Of a DNA stretch of 64,000 nt, positions 52,664 through 62,931 are shown one piece after another. How positions within the stretch are numbered: the first letter of the stretch is position 1; every line of letters begins with the position of its first letter. This DNA is from Oligoflexia bacterium. Its GTDB lineage: Bacteria > Bdellovibrionota_G > JANQFH01. The DNA lies in the NCBI GenBank assembly GCA_028277945.1, contig JANQFH010000056.1:281093-345092 (forward strand). The letters run 5' to 3'. Position numbers and translations under genes: made by a program. The notes under the pieces were generated by a model. The model made no database searches, was not told the DNA's origin, and saw only the letters and a program-made list of their open reading frames with translations.

Positions 52664-52698
52664 AAATAATAAAGCGGGGTCCCATGTGGGACCCCGCT
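52664..52698 (-). terminator. Strong intrinsic terminator of the porin gene
   Basis: AGCGGGGTCCCA and TGGGACCCCGCT form a perfect 12 bp stem with a two-base loop. On the minus strand it is followed by TTATTATTT. It lies 36 bp after the porin stop. The plus strand lacks a T-tail. Confidence 0.85.
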
Positions 52699-52734
52699 AT
52701 CAAACAAGCAATTGCAGGCTAACGCTTCTGCGTC

Positions 52735-53895
52735 TCAGATCAAGAACTGCACCTGGACGATACCCGAGTGGTTGGTCAAATTTGTACCTGCTGCCGGGAA
52801 ATCATCCTGTTTGGTGAGGTCATACTGAAGCTGCAGCTTGGCGTTATGCCCAGAAAAGTAATAGTTGATCACACCGCCAGGGGCGATGAGCGTTGAGCTG
52901 ACCGCGTTGTCTGGATCCTGATACAGGAAGCGGCCGGCAACCTCAACGTCTTCGGTGAGGAAGTAGCCGAGTGTTCCAAGTAGCGTGATGGCATCGGTAT
53001 CTGCCACAGCACTACCGTCGGTCTTTGTATAATGAAACTCACCCGAAGCACTGAAGCCATTCATCGCAAAGATGACATCGCCGGTAATACCGAAGTTGTC
53101 ATCAAAGAGGCCGTCGGCGTCGTTGTCGATCTTGTTGTAGTTGAAGCCACCAGAAACTGCGAGCTGCATTTCGTCGCTCATACCCATATCGCTATACCAG
53201 TAACCATGGCTACCCATGAGATGTAGGACCGCACGGGCGGTATAACGAAAGTCAATGTCGGTGGAGGCCGGGCCTGCTGTTAGCGTACCCTGGTTGACAC
53301 CGGAACCCGTGCCGTTCACAAAACCGTTGGTCATGGCAAGATAGTAATCCACCATACCGTCGGCAATGGCACCCCAGACACTCACACCAATCTCACGGCC
53401 AGGTACCGTCGCCACAAAGGCTGCCGGTGCTACCGCAGGTCCGGTAAGAGCGCGGTTGGCAAACTGCAGATGGCCGTTAAATGTCATGAACTCACGGCTG
53501 TAAGGTACTTTGAAGTTACCGACACGGATGTTGAACATATCGTTGTACTCATAGTTGACATAGTAATCTAGAAGCGCCACGCCACCTGCTGCGGCTGCGT
53601 TCTCCAGTGAAAACTTGTAGGTCCACTCGGGACCAAAGGCGTGACCCTTCCAGTAGAGACGGGCAATACCAATATCGTAGCTGCTGGTATTCTGTGCCCC
53701 GTCGAAGATACCAAAGTTGTAAAATGCCTTAAACAGACCACGGAACTTCAGAAGAAAATCATCGTCGGCAGAACGCATAAAAAAACCATCATGGTAACCC
53801 ATCTGGTCACTACCCGCTCTAACCGTTGGGGTGAGTAAAACTACACCCAACAACAACACTAGAATGAAACTCGACTTGCGCCATAACTTTCTCAT
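52735..53895 (-). CDS. Phosphate-selective-porin-like outer-membrane protein
   Basis: A 386-residue outer-membrane beta-barrel of the OprO/OprP (porin O/P) type. The signal peptide is SSFILVLLLGVVLLTPTVRA. The mature sequence has alternating amphipathic strands (FRGLFKAFYNFGIFDGAQN, IRVGNFKVPYSREFMTFNG, VDYYLAMTNGFVNGTG, GFSASGEFHYTKTDG) and a C-terminal strand ending VQVQFLI. ATG 53895 has AGGAAG just upstream and follows AGGAGG; TTG 53916 is a weaker in-frame start. Transcribed from the strong promoter at 53966-53994. Confidence 0.88.
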   Translation of the reverse strand: MRKLWRKSSFILVLLLGVVLLTPTVRAGSDQMGYHDGFFMRSADDDFLLKFRGLFKAFYNFGIFDGAQNTSSYDIGIARLYWKGHAFGPEWTYKFSLENAAAAGGVALLDYYVNYEYNDMFNIRVGNFKVPYSREFMTFNGHLQFANRALTGPAVAPAAFVATVPGREIGVSVWGAIADGMVDYYLAMTNGFVNGTGSGVNQGTLTAGPASTDIDFRYTARAVLHLMGSHGYWYSDMGMSDEMQLAVSGGFNYNKIDNDADGLFDDNFGITGDVIFAMNGFSASGEFHYTKTDGSAVADTDAITLLGTLGYFLTEDVEVAGRFLYQDPDNAVSSTLIAPGGVINYYFSGHNAKLQLQYDLTKQDDFPAAGTNLTNHSGIVQVQFLI

Positions 53896-53965
53896 CTTCC
53901 TGATTCCTCCTAACAAAGGGTTAGCTGCAACTGCTTGATTAGGTTCCTCCCAACCAATTTAGATA

Positions 53966-53994
53966 ATTAAACTTATTCGCTTTCCATATGTCAA
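53966..53994 (-). promoter_or_regulatory. Strong sigma-70 promoter of the porin gene
   Basis: TTGACA (53989-53994) and TTTAAT (53966-53971) are separated by 17 bp. The start is predicted near 53959, giving a leader of about 64 nt with a CTAAC/GTTAG hairpin just before AGGAGG. Confidence 0.8.
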
Positions 53995-54087
53995 TAAAAA
54001 TTACGCCATCAAATTTTTAAAAATTATTGTGAAACGATGCGTTAATCACCCCTTGGTTGCCACAGCGACAACGTGTATCATAGAGCG

Positions 54088-55302
54088 ATGAAAAAACCTT
54101 GGCTCTTGGCACTGCTGCTAATGCTTTTTATCGGCGCTGCTTTCCTCTGCGCCAGGCTCACCCACGACCATTACCAGTTCCTCTCTGGCGCTCGCCAAGG
54201 CAGTAGCTACTGCAACATCTCTACCTGGATAAACTGCGATGCCGTAACCGCCAGCGCTTACGCCACCCTCTTTGGCCTTACCAGCTCTTCTCTCGGCCTG
54301 GGCGCCTTTCTGTTGTTTATCCTCATCACCCTCGCCTCAATGTTTGCCGTTAACAAACCGCGGGAGAAACGCTTCTACCTCTCGTTGCTGCTCCTTGGCA
54401 CCACGGTCAGCACGCTCCAGGCTTTGTGGCTTCTCTGGGTGTCGCTCTTTAAGATACGCGCCCTCTGCATCAACTGCCTTATCACCGACGGAATCACCCT
54501 CGCCGCTCTGGTTATTGTTGTCGTTCTGTGCAGAGAGAGTTTTCCCGACTCAAGAGGCTTCCTCCTACAAGTGGTAAACGCTCTGCGCTCTCCACTACGA
54601 CTGGGTGGATGGGCGGTCATTGCTCTTATCTGTTTTCTCTTGCCAATCAGTTGGGACCGGCATCTGCACAAGGTCTCTCTGCAGCAACAGGAGCAAAAGA
54701 GCGCGGTCCTTCGCCAACGTCTAAAGACAATGCGCCCCGCTCTACTGAACACCCGCGACAGCGCCAGCACGGGTAGCGACCAGTCGCAAGTGACGCTGGT
54801 CACCTACAGCGATTTTGCCTGTCCCTTTTGTCGACGTGCTGCTTTTGTCTCTAAAGCTGTGGTCCACAACTACCGTGAGCAGGTACGGCTAGTCTTTAAA
54901 CACTTTCCCCTCGACACTGCCTGCAACTACCGCTTGCAGCGCACCGCCCATCCCTTTGCCTGCGAGGTGGCGCGTGGCAGCCTCTGCGCTTTGGAGCAAG
55001 AGCGTTTCTGGCCCTATCACGATGCGTTGTTTGAAACGACACCGCCCTTTTCATCGACCACTGCAGAGGTAACCGCAGAGAAACTCGGTCTTGATATGGC
55101 AGCGTTTACTCAGTGCATGGCTGCAGAGAGAACTTACCGCAAACTGCGCCAAGACATTGAAGAGGCGCATCGTCTTGGCGTCCAGGGGACACCCGCGTTC
55201 TTTTTTAACGGCCGCAAGTTTTCCGGCTTTCTTGCTGCGCCACAACTGCGGGCGTTGATCGAAGAGTCATTGCTAATGACAACCGACCAAGAGACGGATT
55301 AA
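54088..55302 (+). CDS. VKOR domain fused to a DsbA-like thioredoxin domain
   Basis: A 404-residue inner-membrane oxidase for disulfide formation. The VKOR half has four to five membrane helices ([18 protein letters not shown]), the loop pair [13 protein letters not shown], and the active-site CINC (in [13 protein letters not shown]). The C-terminal periplasmic half is DsbA-like: [31 protein letters not shown] and [16 protein letters not shown] with the cis-proline. Such a fusion replaces DsbA plus DsbB. ATG 54088 is preferred over GTG 54073. The stop TAA is shared with the convergent gene within TTAA. Confidence 0.92.
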   Translation: MKKPWLLALLLMLFIGAAFLCARLTHDHYQFLSGARQGSSYCNISTWINCDAVTASAYATLFGLTSSSLGLGAFLLFILITLASMFAVNKPREKRFYLSLLLLGTTVSTLQALWLLWVSLFKIRALCINCLITDGITLAALVIVVVLCRESFPDSRGFLLQVVNALRSPLRLGGWAVIALICFLLPISWDRHLHKVSLQQQEQKSAVLRQRLKTMRPALLNTRDSASTGSDQSQVTLVTYSDFACPFCRRAAFVSKAVVHNYREQVRLVFKHFPLDTACNYRLQRTAHPFACEVARGSLCALEQERFWPYHDALFETTPPFSSTTAEVTAEKLGLDMAAFTQCMAAERTYRKLRQDIEEAHRLGVQGTPAFFFNGRKFSGFLAAPQLRALIEESLLMTTDQETD

Positions 55303-57467
55303 AGCGACAACGGCTGATAACTTTCAATCAAGCTCTTGGCTTTTTCAAAGTCTTGTGTTGGCAGTTGACACACACCCTGTTCACAGACGTACACCGTGGC
55401 CTTACCATGCAGCTGCGGACGATCACGCAGTAGCGGCAACGCCTTGCCTAACTCCGGTTCACCCACAGCCAACACCGAGTTGGGCACAAAGGTATGAAAG
55501 AGATAATCCTTAAGCTGTTGGGTCAGCGGCGCCTCCTTGCTCCCCACCACCGCAACCTCCTTGGCACGATCGACATCAAAATCAAGCGCCATCAACGCCT
55601 GACTGTATGCACTGGGAAACTTTTTGATCTTTGCCGCCATCACACCTAGCAGTTTGTCAGCACGTTGACGATAATCGCGCTCCAAAGTCAGTGCGTGCAG
55701 TTTAAGGAGGTTGAGTGCCGCCACTGAGTTGCCCGAGGGCACGGCACCATCATCAAAATCCTTTTGCCGTAACAACAAGTCGCGATTTTCAGCAGGGCTA
55801 AAGAAGTAACCCCCCTCAGCCTCGTCCCAAAAGAGTCGATCCTGTTGCCTTTGTAACTGGCGTGCCCAATCGAGCCAAGCCACCGCAAAGTCCGCTTCGT
55901 GCAGCGCTAGCAAGCCGAAGATGAGAAAGGCGTAATCATTTATATAGGCCAAAAAACGACTATCGCCATCACGGTAGCGCCGTAGCAGCCTGCCTGCATC
56001 TTCCAGATTTGCTTGGACAAAGCGGGCGGCATCCTGCGCTGCCTTGAGGTAGCGTATGTCGCCGAGAACCTGATAGCCCTTGGCCATGGCAGCTATCATC
56101 AAGCCATTCCAAGCAGTGAGGATTTTGTCATCCTTGTGTGGATGCACCCGGCGCTCACGCATGGCAAACAGCTTCTTGTGCGCGCTCTGGAGCAGCGGCT
56201 CCTGCTTCACCTCCCAGCTGTAATCAGCAGTCAGGTGCAGGATGTTTTCGCCTGCCTCGAAGTTGCCAGAGCTGCTCACACCGTAAACCTTCTTGAAGAG
56301 CGCAAACTCCTCGGCAGTTAGAGCCGCTTGCAACTCCTTTTCACTCCAAACATAAAACTTACCCTCTACCCCTTCGCTGTCCGCGTCTTCGGCAGAATAG
56401 AATCCGCCTGCGGTTGCCGTCATGTCGCGCAACACATAGTCCAGTATCCCCTGTGCCACACTTGCGTACATGGGTTTGTTGGTTACCTGATAAGCCTCAA
56501 GGTAGCTGATGGCGAGCAGGGCATTGTCATAGAGCATCTTTTCAAAGTGTGGCACCAACCAGATGGCATCGGTAGAGTAGCGCGCAAAACCACCGCCAAG
56601 GTGATCGTAAATCCCACCCCGAGCCATCTTCTCCAAGGTGACCTCAACCATCTTCAGTGCTGCCTGCTCACCACTGCGCCGGTGTAGCCGCAGCAACAGC
56701 GACAGCGCCATGCTGCGCGGAAACTTCGGCGCAGCACCAAATCCACCATGTTCCGCATCAAAGCCCTGAACAAACTGTTGGTAGGCTTGAGCGAGCACGC
56801 TTTCATCGAGGCTTGCCGTGCTGCTCTCGGCATCCTGCTGGCGCAGATAGGCAGTGATCTGCTCTGCTGAAGTAAGGATCTTATCCGGCTGTTGCAACCA
56901 CGCTTGCTGGATGAGGTTTAGCAGCTCGATAAACTTTGCCCGCGGAAAGAAGGTGCCACCAAAAAAGGGTTGTAGCTCTGGTGTGAGAAAGACCGTAAGC
57001 GGCCAGCCACCTTGACCGGTCAAGCCGACTACCGCCTGCATGTAGATCTGATCGACATCGGGCCGCTCTTCACGATCCACCTTTACACTGATGAAGTGTT
57101 GGTTGAGCAGATCAGCAACCGCTTGGTTTTCAAAGGAGTCATGTGCCATCACATGACACCAGTGGCAGGTGGAGTAACCAATACTAAGGAAGATCGGTCT
57201 GTTTTGTTCGCGCGCCGCCCGAAAAGCCTCCTCACCCCAGCTAAACCAGTGGATCGGGTTGTCCTTGTGCTGCAGTAGATAGGGGCTCTTCTCTTCGCCA
57301 AGACGATTGTAAGTCATAGGCTTGTCTCTCTCACTCCCACGAAAAGGCGTTACCCGTTTGCTGCGCATGAGCAGCCCAACTCCTAGAAGAACAACCAGGA
57401 TGAGCAGCGTCACAAATAGAGCTCGGTGCAGCTTTTTGCCGGCAAACTCTGCATTGCCAAGCAACAT
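55299..57467 (-). CDS. DUF255 thioredoxin-domain protein (YyaL/SPATA20-like)
   Basis: A 722-residue protein with an N-terminal membrane anchor ([20 protein letters not shown]). The thioredoxin-like domain is [36 protein letters not shown] (CxxC), [17 protein letters not shown] and [12 protein letters not shown]. The remaining 500 residues form an (alpha/alpha)6 barrel resembling glycoside-hydrolase-like folds ([30 protein letters not shown]). The reaction is unknown; thiol-redox or sugar-related functions have been suggested. It is convergent with the VKOR-DsbA gene by 4 bp. Confidence 0.92.
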   Translation of the reverse strand: MLLGNAEFAGKKLHRALFVTLLILVVLLGVGLLMRSKRVTPFRGSERDKPMTYNRLGEEKSPYLLQHKDNPIHWFSWGEEAFRAAREQNRPIFLSIGYSTCHWCHVMAHDSFENQAVADLLNQHFISVKVDREERPDVDQIYMQAVVGLTGQGGWPLTVFLTPELQPFFGGTFFPRAKFIELLNLIQQAWLQQPDKILTSAEQITAYLRQQDAESSTASLDESVLAQAYQQFVQGFDAEHGGFGAAPKFPRSMALSLLLRLHRRSGEQAALKMVEVTLEKMARGGIYDHLGGGFARYSTDAIWLVPHFEKMLYDNALLAISYLEAYQVTNKPMYASVAQGILDYVLRDMTATAGGFYSAEDADSEGVEGKFYVWSEKELQAALTAEEFALFKKVYGVSSSGNFEAGENILHLTADYSWEVKQEPLLQSAHKKLFAMRERRVHPHKDDKILTAWNGLMIAAMAKGYQVLGDIRYLKAAQDAARFVQANLEDAGRLLRRYRDGDSRFLAYINDYAFLIFGLLALHEADFAVAWLDWARQLQRQQDRLFWDEAEGGYFFSPAENRDLLLRQKDFDDGAVPSGNSVAALNLLKLHALTLERDYRQRADKLLGVMAAKIKKFPSAYSQALMALDFDVDRAKEVAVVGSKEAPLTQQLKDYLFHTFVPNSVLAVGEPELGKALPLLRDRPQLHGKATVYVCEQGVCQLPTQDFEKAKSLIESYQPLSL

Positions 57468-57620
57468 AGTCTGGAGCTCACCTTACTGTCTTAAACGCTT
57501 CCTTGTCTAATCATTGCTGGAAGAGGTTGGGCCCGTAGGCTTGACGTCGTCGCTAAAGTCGCTATCATTCCAAATTATGCTAATAATATTAATAGGTTAT
57601 GGTAAGGAGACAAAACCATA

Positions 57621-58946
57621 ATGACGCCACTCACGCCTCCCAATATCCACGCCACCCTCGATAAGTACCTGCTGGCAGATGGCCTGCCGCTGGTCTACGA
57701 TGTCAAGCAGAGCAAGGGCTCCTACCTCCATGACAGCCGTTCCAATCGAGACTTTCTCGATCTCTTCTCTTTTTTCGCCTCCATGCCGCTGGGACACAAC
57801 CATCCCAAGATGTTAGACAAGGAGTTTCAACAAACACTGGCCACCATTGCCACCACCAAACCGACCAACTCCGATGTCTACACCGAGGATCTCGCCAGCT
57901 TCGTCACCACCTTTGCCAAACAGGCCAGCTCACCCTGGTTCAAATACCTCTTCTTTGTTGACGGCGGTGCACTCGCGGTTGAGAACGCTTTAAAGACCGC
58001 CTTTGATTGGAAGGTACGTCTCACCGGTCGTGCTCATGAAACAGACGTTACCGATCTTAGCGTCATTCACTTTCGCCAAGCCTTTCATGGACGCTCGGGT
58101 TATACCTTGAGCCTGACCAACACCAACGATCCACGCAAATACCAGTTCTTTCCCAAGTTCAACTGGCCACGCATCACCAATCCAAAGATCCGCTTTCCGC
58201 TGGCGGGAGAAAATTTAAAATCCGTCGAGCAATTGGAAGCGCAAGCCCTCGATGCAATCCAACAGGCCATTAAAAAAAACAGCCAAAACATTGCCGCGCT
58301 CATCATAGAACCCATCCAAGGTGAAGGCGGTGATAACCACTTTCGTGGTGAGTTCTTACGTGAGCTACGCCGTCTCACCCAAGAGCATGATATCCTCTAC
58401 ATCCTCGACGAAGTTCAGAGCGGTTTTGGTATCACTGGCAAGATGTGGTGTTTTGAACACTTTGACTTCACCCCAGACATCATCGCCTTTGGTAAAAAAA
58501 CCCAGGTCTGTGGTATTGCCTGCACAGATCGCATTGACAGTGTCAAAGACCATGTCTTTGCCCTGCCAAGCCGGATTAACTCCACTTGGGGTGGCAACCT
58601 CATTGATATGGTCCGTTGCCAACGTTACTTGGAGATTGTTGCTGAGGACAAGCTCATCGACAACGCCCGGGATGTTGGCCGCTACGGTCTTGAGCTGCTG
58701 CAAGAGTTGCAAAGTAATCACGCCAAACTCATCAGCAACGTGCGTGGGCGTGGTTTGATGATCGCCTTTGATCTGCCGAGCGAAGCGCAGCGCGACGACT
58801 TTCTTAATAAGCTCTTTGAACATCGCCTGATTGTTTTGGGTTGTGGCGAACGCTCTATCCGATTGCGTCCGCATCTTGACATCACAAAAGAAAACCTCGC
58901 GCGCGCCGTGGAAATTATCGGCGACGTCGCCAAGGGCATGATATGA
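57621..58946 (+). CDS. lat: L-lysine 6-transaminase
   Basis: A 441-residue class III PLP aminotransferase that converts lysine and 2-oxoglutarate to 2-aminoadipate-6-semialdehyde and glutamate. Diagnostic segments are LFSFFASMPLGHNHPKM, VDGGALAVENALKTAFDW, FRQAFHGRSGYTLSLTNT, IIEPIQGEGGDNHFR and ILDEVQSGFGITGKMW. The PLP lysine is Lys292 in FGKKTQVCGIA. It matches the lysine-6-transaminase subgroup rather than ornithine aminotransferase. GGAGA precedes ATG 57621 by 9 nt. It overlaps the dehydrogenase gene by 4 nt. Confidence 0.95.
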   Translation: MTPLTPPNIHATLDKYLLADGLPLVYDVKQSKGSYLHDSRSNRDFLDLFSFFASMPLGHNHPKMLDKEFQQTLATIATTKPTNSDVYTEDLASFVTTFAKQASSPWFKYLFFVDGGALAVENALKTAFDWKVRLTGRAHETDVTDLSVIHFRQAFHGRSGYTLSLTNTNDPRKYQFFPKFNWPRITNPKIRFPLAGENLKSVEQLEAQALDAIQQAIKKNSQNIAALIIEPIQGEGGDNHFRGEFLRELRRLTQEHDILYILDEVQSGFGITGKMWCFEHFDFTPDIIAFGKKTQVCGIACTDRIDSVKDHVFALPSRINSTWGGNLIDMVRCQRYLEIVAEDKLIDNARDVGRYGLELLQELQSNHAKLISNVRGRGLMIAFDLPSEAQRDDFLNKLFEHRLIVLGCGERSIRLRPHLDITKENLARAVEIIGDVAKGMI

Positions 58947-60553
58947 AACTTCTCGATAATGGTGAGTGCAACAACCTCTACGGCAAAACCATAGAGATAA
59001 AAAATCTCATCGCCGACCAAGAGTGTGCGGCAAGCGATGGCAAAACATTTGAGTCACGCAACCCCAGTGATCAGCGTGACCTTGTGGCCACCGTACCGAT
59101 TGCAACCCAGCACGATGTCGATCGCGCACTCGACGCTGCCAAGGATGCCTTTCAGCAGTGGCGTGAGGTTCCAGCACCGGTGCGTGCTGGCGTGATCGCC
59201 AGGTTAGGTGAGCTCTTGGCTGCCAACAAAGAGACGCTTGCCTTCATCATCACCCGCGAGATGGGCAAAACCAAAAAAGAGGCTCTCGGCAGTGTACAAG
59301 AGGCCATCGATACCGCCCGCTTCTTTCAAGCCGAAGGCCGTCGCCTCTACGGCCAGACCGTACCCTCGGAGATGCGTCAAAAAGAGCTCTCTACCTACCG
59401 CAAACCCAAGGGTGTGGTCGGTGTGATCACACCAGCCAACTTTCCCATTGCCGTGCCGTCGTGGAAACTCATCCCAGCAATTCTCTGTGGCAACACCGCC
59501 GTGTGGAAACCCGCACCCGATTCTCCGGCGGTTGCCTACCTCTTTGGCAAGCTGTGGCAGGCTGCCGGCCTGCCTGCTGGTGTGCTCAACATTGTTTACG
59601 GCTTTGGCCGACCCACAGGACAGTATCTGCTCGACGCCGTGGATGCCGGCAAGGTGCAAAAGATTAGCTTTACTGGCTCCACTGCAGTAGGGCGTCTAGT
59701 TGGTGAGGTGTGTGGTCGCAACCTCATCATTCCCTCGCTCGAGCTTGGTGGTAAAAATCCACTGATTGTGCTCGACGATGCTGATGTCGATCAAGCGGTT
59801 GAAGGGGCGTTGTGGGCAACCTATGGTACGGGTGGGCAGCGCTGTACTTCGTGCGGCAATATTATCTTGCAACGGAAAATCTATGCGCCCTTTAAGAGTC
59901 GTTTTTTGGCGGCCATGGAAAAACTCAAAATCGGCAACCCCATTCTCCACCCCGAAGTCGACTACGGTCCGATGATCAGCAAGAGTTTTTATGAACGCTT
60001 CCTCGAGCACTATCAAACCGGCAGCAAAGAGGGGGCCAAACTCCTTATGGGCAAGGGACGCATTGACGCCAACAACCCTTGGCCGAATTTTCATGGCGAT
60101 GCCGAGCAAGGTTACTACTGCTGGCCAACGCTGTGGGAGAAGGTCAAGCCACCCATGCAGCTGGCATTGGAAGAGGTTTTTGGTCCAACCACCAACCTCA
60201 TTGAAGTGGCCGATGTGGATGCGGCCATTCAAGTCGCCAACGCCCCCAACTATGGACTCTCCTCAGCCATTTATACTAGTAACCGCCAAGCAATCTACCA
60301 GTTCAAACGCACTATAGAGGCGGGCATGAGCAGCATCAACAACAGCACAACCGGTGCCGAAGCGCACCTGCCCTTTGGTGGCGTCAAAGGCTCAGGCAAT
60401 GGCATGCGCGAGTCCGGCATCTGGGTGATTGAGGCCTACACCTACTGGCACGCCATCAACGATGATCTGAGCGAATCGCTGCAGCTGGCACAGATGGATA
60501 CTGAGTACCTCGCCACCCAACAGGAGGTCGACTTTGCCGCGCTGCTGCCCTGA
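58943..60553 (+). CDS. Aldehyde dehydrogenase, probably L-aminoadipate-semialdehyde dehydrogenase
   Basis: A 536-residue NAD(P)-dependent aldehyde dehydrogenase. Catalytic motifs: SLELGGKNPLIVLDDADVDQ (Glu), GTGGQRCTSCGNIIL (nucleophile Cys), SFTGSTAVGRLVG (cofactor site), ALEEVFGPTTNLI and LPFGGVKGSGNGMRESG. Its place directly behind lat, with an ATGA overlap, makes 2-aminoadipate semialdehyde the likely substrate, giving 2-aminoadipate. Homologous enzymes acting on other semialdehydes exist, so substrate is an inference from context. Confidence 0.9.
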   Translation: MKLLDNGECNNLYGKTIEIKNLIADQECAASDGKTFESRNPSDQRDLVATVPIATQHDVDRALDAAKDAFQQWREVPAPVRAGVIARLGELLAANKETLAFIITREMGKTKKEALGSVQEAIDTARFFQAEGRRLYGQTVPSEMRQKELSTYRKPKGVVGVITPANFPIAVPSWKLIPAILCGNTAVWKPAPDSPAVAYLFGKLWQAAGLPAGVLNIVYGFGRPTGQYLLDAVDAGKVQKISFTGSTAVGRLVGEVCGRNLIIPSLELGGKNPLIVLDDADVDQAVEGALWATYGTGGQRCTSCGNIILQRKIYAPFKSRFLAAMEKLKIGNPILHPEVDYGPMISKSFYERFLEHYQTGSKEGAKLLMGKGRIDANNPWPNFHGDAEQGYYCWPTLWEKVKPPMQLALEEVFGPTTNLIEVADVDAAIQVANAPNYGLSSAIYTSNRQAIYQFKRTIEAGMSSINNSTTGAEAHLPFGGVKGSGNGMRESGIWVIEAYTYWHAINDDLSESLQLAQMDTEYLATQQEVDFAALLP

Positions 60554-60714
60554 GCGATTCATATCTTACTAATATTAAAAAGAAATTTTTCTCCAAAACC
60601 TACCTTGAACAAGCGTTTTTTCTTGTCTTCACCAACCAATTTTGTTAGATACAAGGTGTCAAAAAGCCGTGCCTTTTTGTGCCCATAGAAATTCCTAATC
60701 TGGGAGGAAGTTCG

Positions 60715-61416
60715 ATGAAAAAGTCTATGGTTTTCGTTTTTGGTCTAGCTCTACTGCTTATCCAACCGGCTTTTGCCGAACGAAGCTGCACCGGCGCCGA
60801 ACTTGCTGGAGGCAAAGTCGTCGGTCCTGCGGCTACGGACAGTGGATCCGACGCATTGGGACCCGGCGAATACGGTAATACGCGCAGCAAACCAGCGCTC
60901 GAAAATTTTGAAACTATCCACGTCGGCCCAGCGGTCGCAGAAACCATAAGTCCAGATGGTCAGGGTCCAGCGGTCGCAGATCTTGAAATCATTAACCTAG
61001 GCACTGATAAGAGTAACAGCCTATGGGCATCACTTATCGACAAGGTAATAACATTTGTCGACAGTGGCTCCGACGCTCTGGGAAAAAAAGTTGCCACTCG
61101 CGACTACACGGGCCCAGTCCTTGGAGACATGGCAGAATCTGGCCCCATCAGTCATCCATGTGGAGACTGCATTACTATTGCCGCTGACGGAAGTGTATCA
61201 GGCATGATCCCACTAGCAGCTGATGTTATGGGCAATAATGGCATAGCGGTTCCTCCGACAGAAGTTGGACTCCTTATTGTTGAGCACGACACCCCAGGTG
61301 CCGGAGCAATTGATAGTGATAACCCCTGCTTTGGCAACGAGCAACAACCTTGCTTTGGCCACAAAGACGGGGGAGTCACCGATTTACGCAACTGGGTTAC
61401 CGACCTACACATGTAG
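60715..61416 (+). CDS. Secreted protein with internal repeats, unknown
   Basis: A 233-residue exported protein. Signal peptide MKKSMVFVFGLALLLIQPAF with cleavage after AFA. Two SGSDALG motifs and two copies of QGPAVAD/VGPAVAE suggest internal duplication (residues 28-120). PCGDCITI and DNPCFGNEQQPCFGH hold five cysteines. VGLLIVEHDTPGAGAIDSD resembles a segment of the downstream gene (GIVVYHDTPGAGGDD). GGGAGGAAG precedes ATG 60715. Family unknown. A strong terminator follows at 61442. Confidence 0.72.
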   Translation: MKKSMVFVFGLALLLIQPAFAERSCTGAELAGGKVVGPAATDSGSDALGPGEYGNTRSKPALENFETIHVGPAVAETISPDGQGPAVADLEIINLGTDKSNSLWASLIDKVITFVDSGSDALGKKVATRDYTGPVLGDMAESGPISHPCGDCITIAADGSVSGMIPLAADVMGNNGIAVPPTEVGLLIVEHDTPGAGAIDSDNPCFGNEQQPCFGHKDGGVTDLRNWVTDLHM

Positions 61417-61441
61417 GCTAAGTAAAAACGTCACAACCTAT

Positions 61442-61476
61442 AAACGGCAAGGTCTAAGACCTTGCCGTTTTTGTTT
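61442..61476 (+). terminator. Intrinsic terminator
   Basis: CGGCAAGGT pairs with ACCTTGCCG across a CTAAG loop (61445-61467), followed by TTTTTGTTTGT. It ends the 60715 gene 26 bp after its stop. Confidence 0.9.
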
Positions 61477-61570
61477 GTCTCAGACTAAGGGTGGCGGCCT
61501 GATCTGTCCCCTTTACTTCTCGCCTCTCTTTAGGTATCTGCATCGGCATCATCATTGAGGGAACCGCTCC

Positions 61571-62815
61571 ATGCAAGGCATCGTTGTTTTTACCATCCTA
61601 GCAATCCTGGTGGCTCCAGCTCTATTAGCCAATGAGGCATGGGAGGCTCTTCCCACAGAGGCAGAGGTCGAGGCCGAGCTCTTTGGTGAGGTAGACCCTA
61701 GCTTCTCAGGCCTGCTGGCTACAGATAGCCTATGTCATCCTGATCTTTTGGATCTCCTAGATCCAGAGTTAGCTTTAGAAGACAAACCCACTACGCTTAT
61801 CGTGCAACTTAGCGAGTTTGGAGAACCACCTAGCACCGCCTTAAACTTAGAATTTGGCGATTGGGCTGAAGGCTTTGGCCAAGGCGTCACCGCTTCAATA
61901 GAGTTAGCCCCTAAGTTTCTCTTCTTGTTTATCCATCAACTCAGATACAACCTCGATGGGGAAGATCTAGAGGCTTTCGTTGAAGACCCTTGGCAAAATG
62001 GCGCCCTACCCTTACTGCAAGCGCAGCACCAAGCAACCCTAGGTATGTGGTGTGAAGGGCGTGAGCACAACCATCCTGAGATGATGGGTATGGCAACAGG
62101 CAATATTGCCATGAACCTCGTGTTCATGAAGGGCGGCTATGATCTTAGCAAACAGATGTTGATGAAAAGATTCTCGGGTACAGGTGCTTCCAGAGTGTCG
62201 GGTGGTTTGCTAACACGCTTGCTTCAGCCTGGCTTGCGAGGCAGCCACCTTGGTATGCAGGCCGTGCTCATCGATGTCATCCCCATACAAACCATCACTC
62301 CCATTGCCATTGAAGGTGCCTCCCTTGGCGCTGCTGCCGCTCTGCCGGGGATGGGGATTGTCGTGTACCATGATACCCCAGGTGCCGGGGGTGACGATAC
62401 ATGGCCAGACCAAGAAGCAATAAGAAACCTTCAGCCAGGTGATAAGATTGTCGCTAATGTACCAGTGGTTGGGCGCAGGACTGGAACCGTAGAAGCAAAA
62501 GGCTATAGTGTTACCTGGAAAACTGGACGTGGTAATGAAACAACAGGAGCCTTTATTTCGCAGGAACAAGCCGCTGCACAAGCAACAGGTAGATTGCGTA
62601 TATCTAATAAAGATGGAACACCAGGGGCTTCGTTACCGCAGTGGCCGGATAAGCCCGATCTTGGCAAATTAACTCTTGGATACTTAGATGGCGAAACTAC
62701 AAGGCCTGTAACACGTATCCGTCCATCTGTGCGGGTTAAAACCGATTCCCATCAGGGAAGGCTGTCAGACGCATCTATTTCCGTTGACCCATCTAACATA
62801 ACAGAGATCAAGTAA
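61571..62815 (+). CDS. Secreted protein, first of a duplicated family; possible toxin-like modular protein
   Basis: A 414-residue exported protein. MQGIVVFTILAILVAPALLA is a signal peptide. Residues 25-160 (LPTEAEVEAELFGEVDPSFS, SLCHPDLLDLLDPELALEDK, GDWAEGFGQGVTASIEL, EDPWQNGALPLLQAQHQ) are nearly identical to the gene at 63534. The middle has a hydrophobic helix, then MGIVVYHDTPGAGGDDTW, and a hydrophilic C-terminal region (LQPGDKIVANVPVVGRRTG, KTGRGNETTGAFISQEQAA). A shared N-terminal module with a separate C-terminal region is the layout of polymorphic toxins, but no toxin fold or immunity gene is recognised. The start has GAGGGA 9 nt upstream. Confidence 0.7.
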   Translation: MQGIVVFTILAILVAPALLANEAWEALPTEAEVEAELFGEVDPSFSGLLATDSLCHPDLLDLLDPELALEDKPTTLIVQLSEFGEPPSTALNLEFGDWAEGFGQGVTASIELAPKFLFLFIHQLRYNLDGEDLEAFVEDPWQNGALPLLQAQHQATLGMWCEGREHNHPEMMGMATGNIAMNLVFMKGGYDLSKQMLMKRFSGTGASRVSGGLLTRLLQPGLRGSHLGMQAVLIDVIPIQTITPIAIEGASLGAAAALPGMGIVVYHDTPGAGGDDTWPDQEAIRNLQPGDKIVANVPVVGRRTGTVEAKGYSVTWKTGRGNETTGAFISQEQAAAQATGRLRISNKDGTPGASLPQWPDKPDLGKLTLGYLDGETTRPVTRIRPSVRVKTDSHQGRLSDASISVDPSNITEIK

Positions 62816-62907
62816 CAAAGCCTGTCCCTCGCTCCTCTTCATTCGCTACACCCCGGCAGTCTTTACAAAAAATTGACTAAAAAGTATTATTTAAGTACCC
62901 ATAATAT

Positions 62908-62931
62908 GGTAAAAATGATATGATATTTACC
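62908..62931. promoter_or_regulatory. Inverted repeat over brnT start, candidate BrnA operator
   Basis: GGTAAA and TTTACC flank the ATG at 62920 with a 12 bp spacer. The position over the start suggests autorepression by the ribbon-helix-helix antitoxin. No ribosome site precedes the ATG. Confidence 0.45.
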
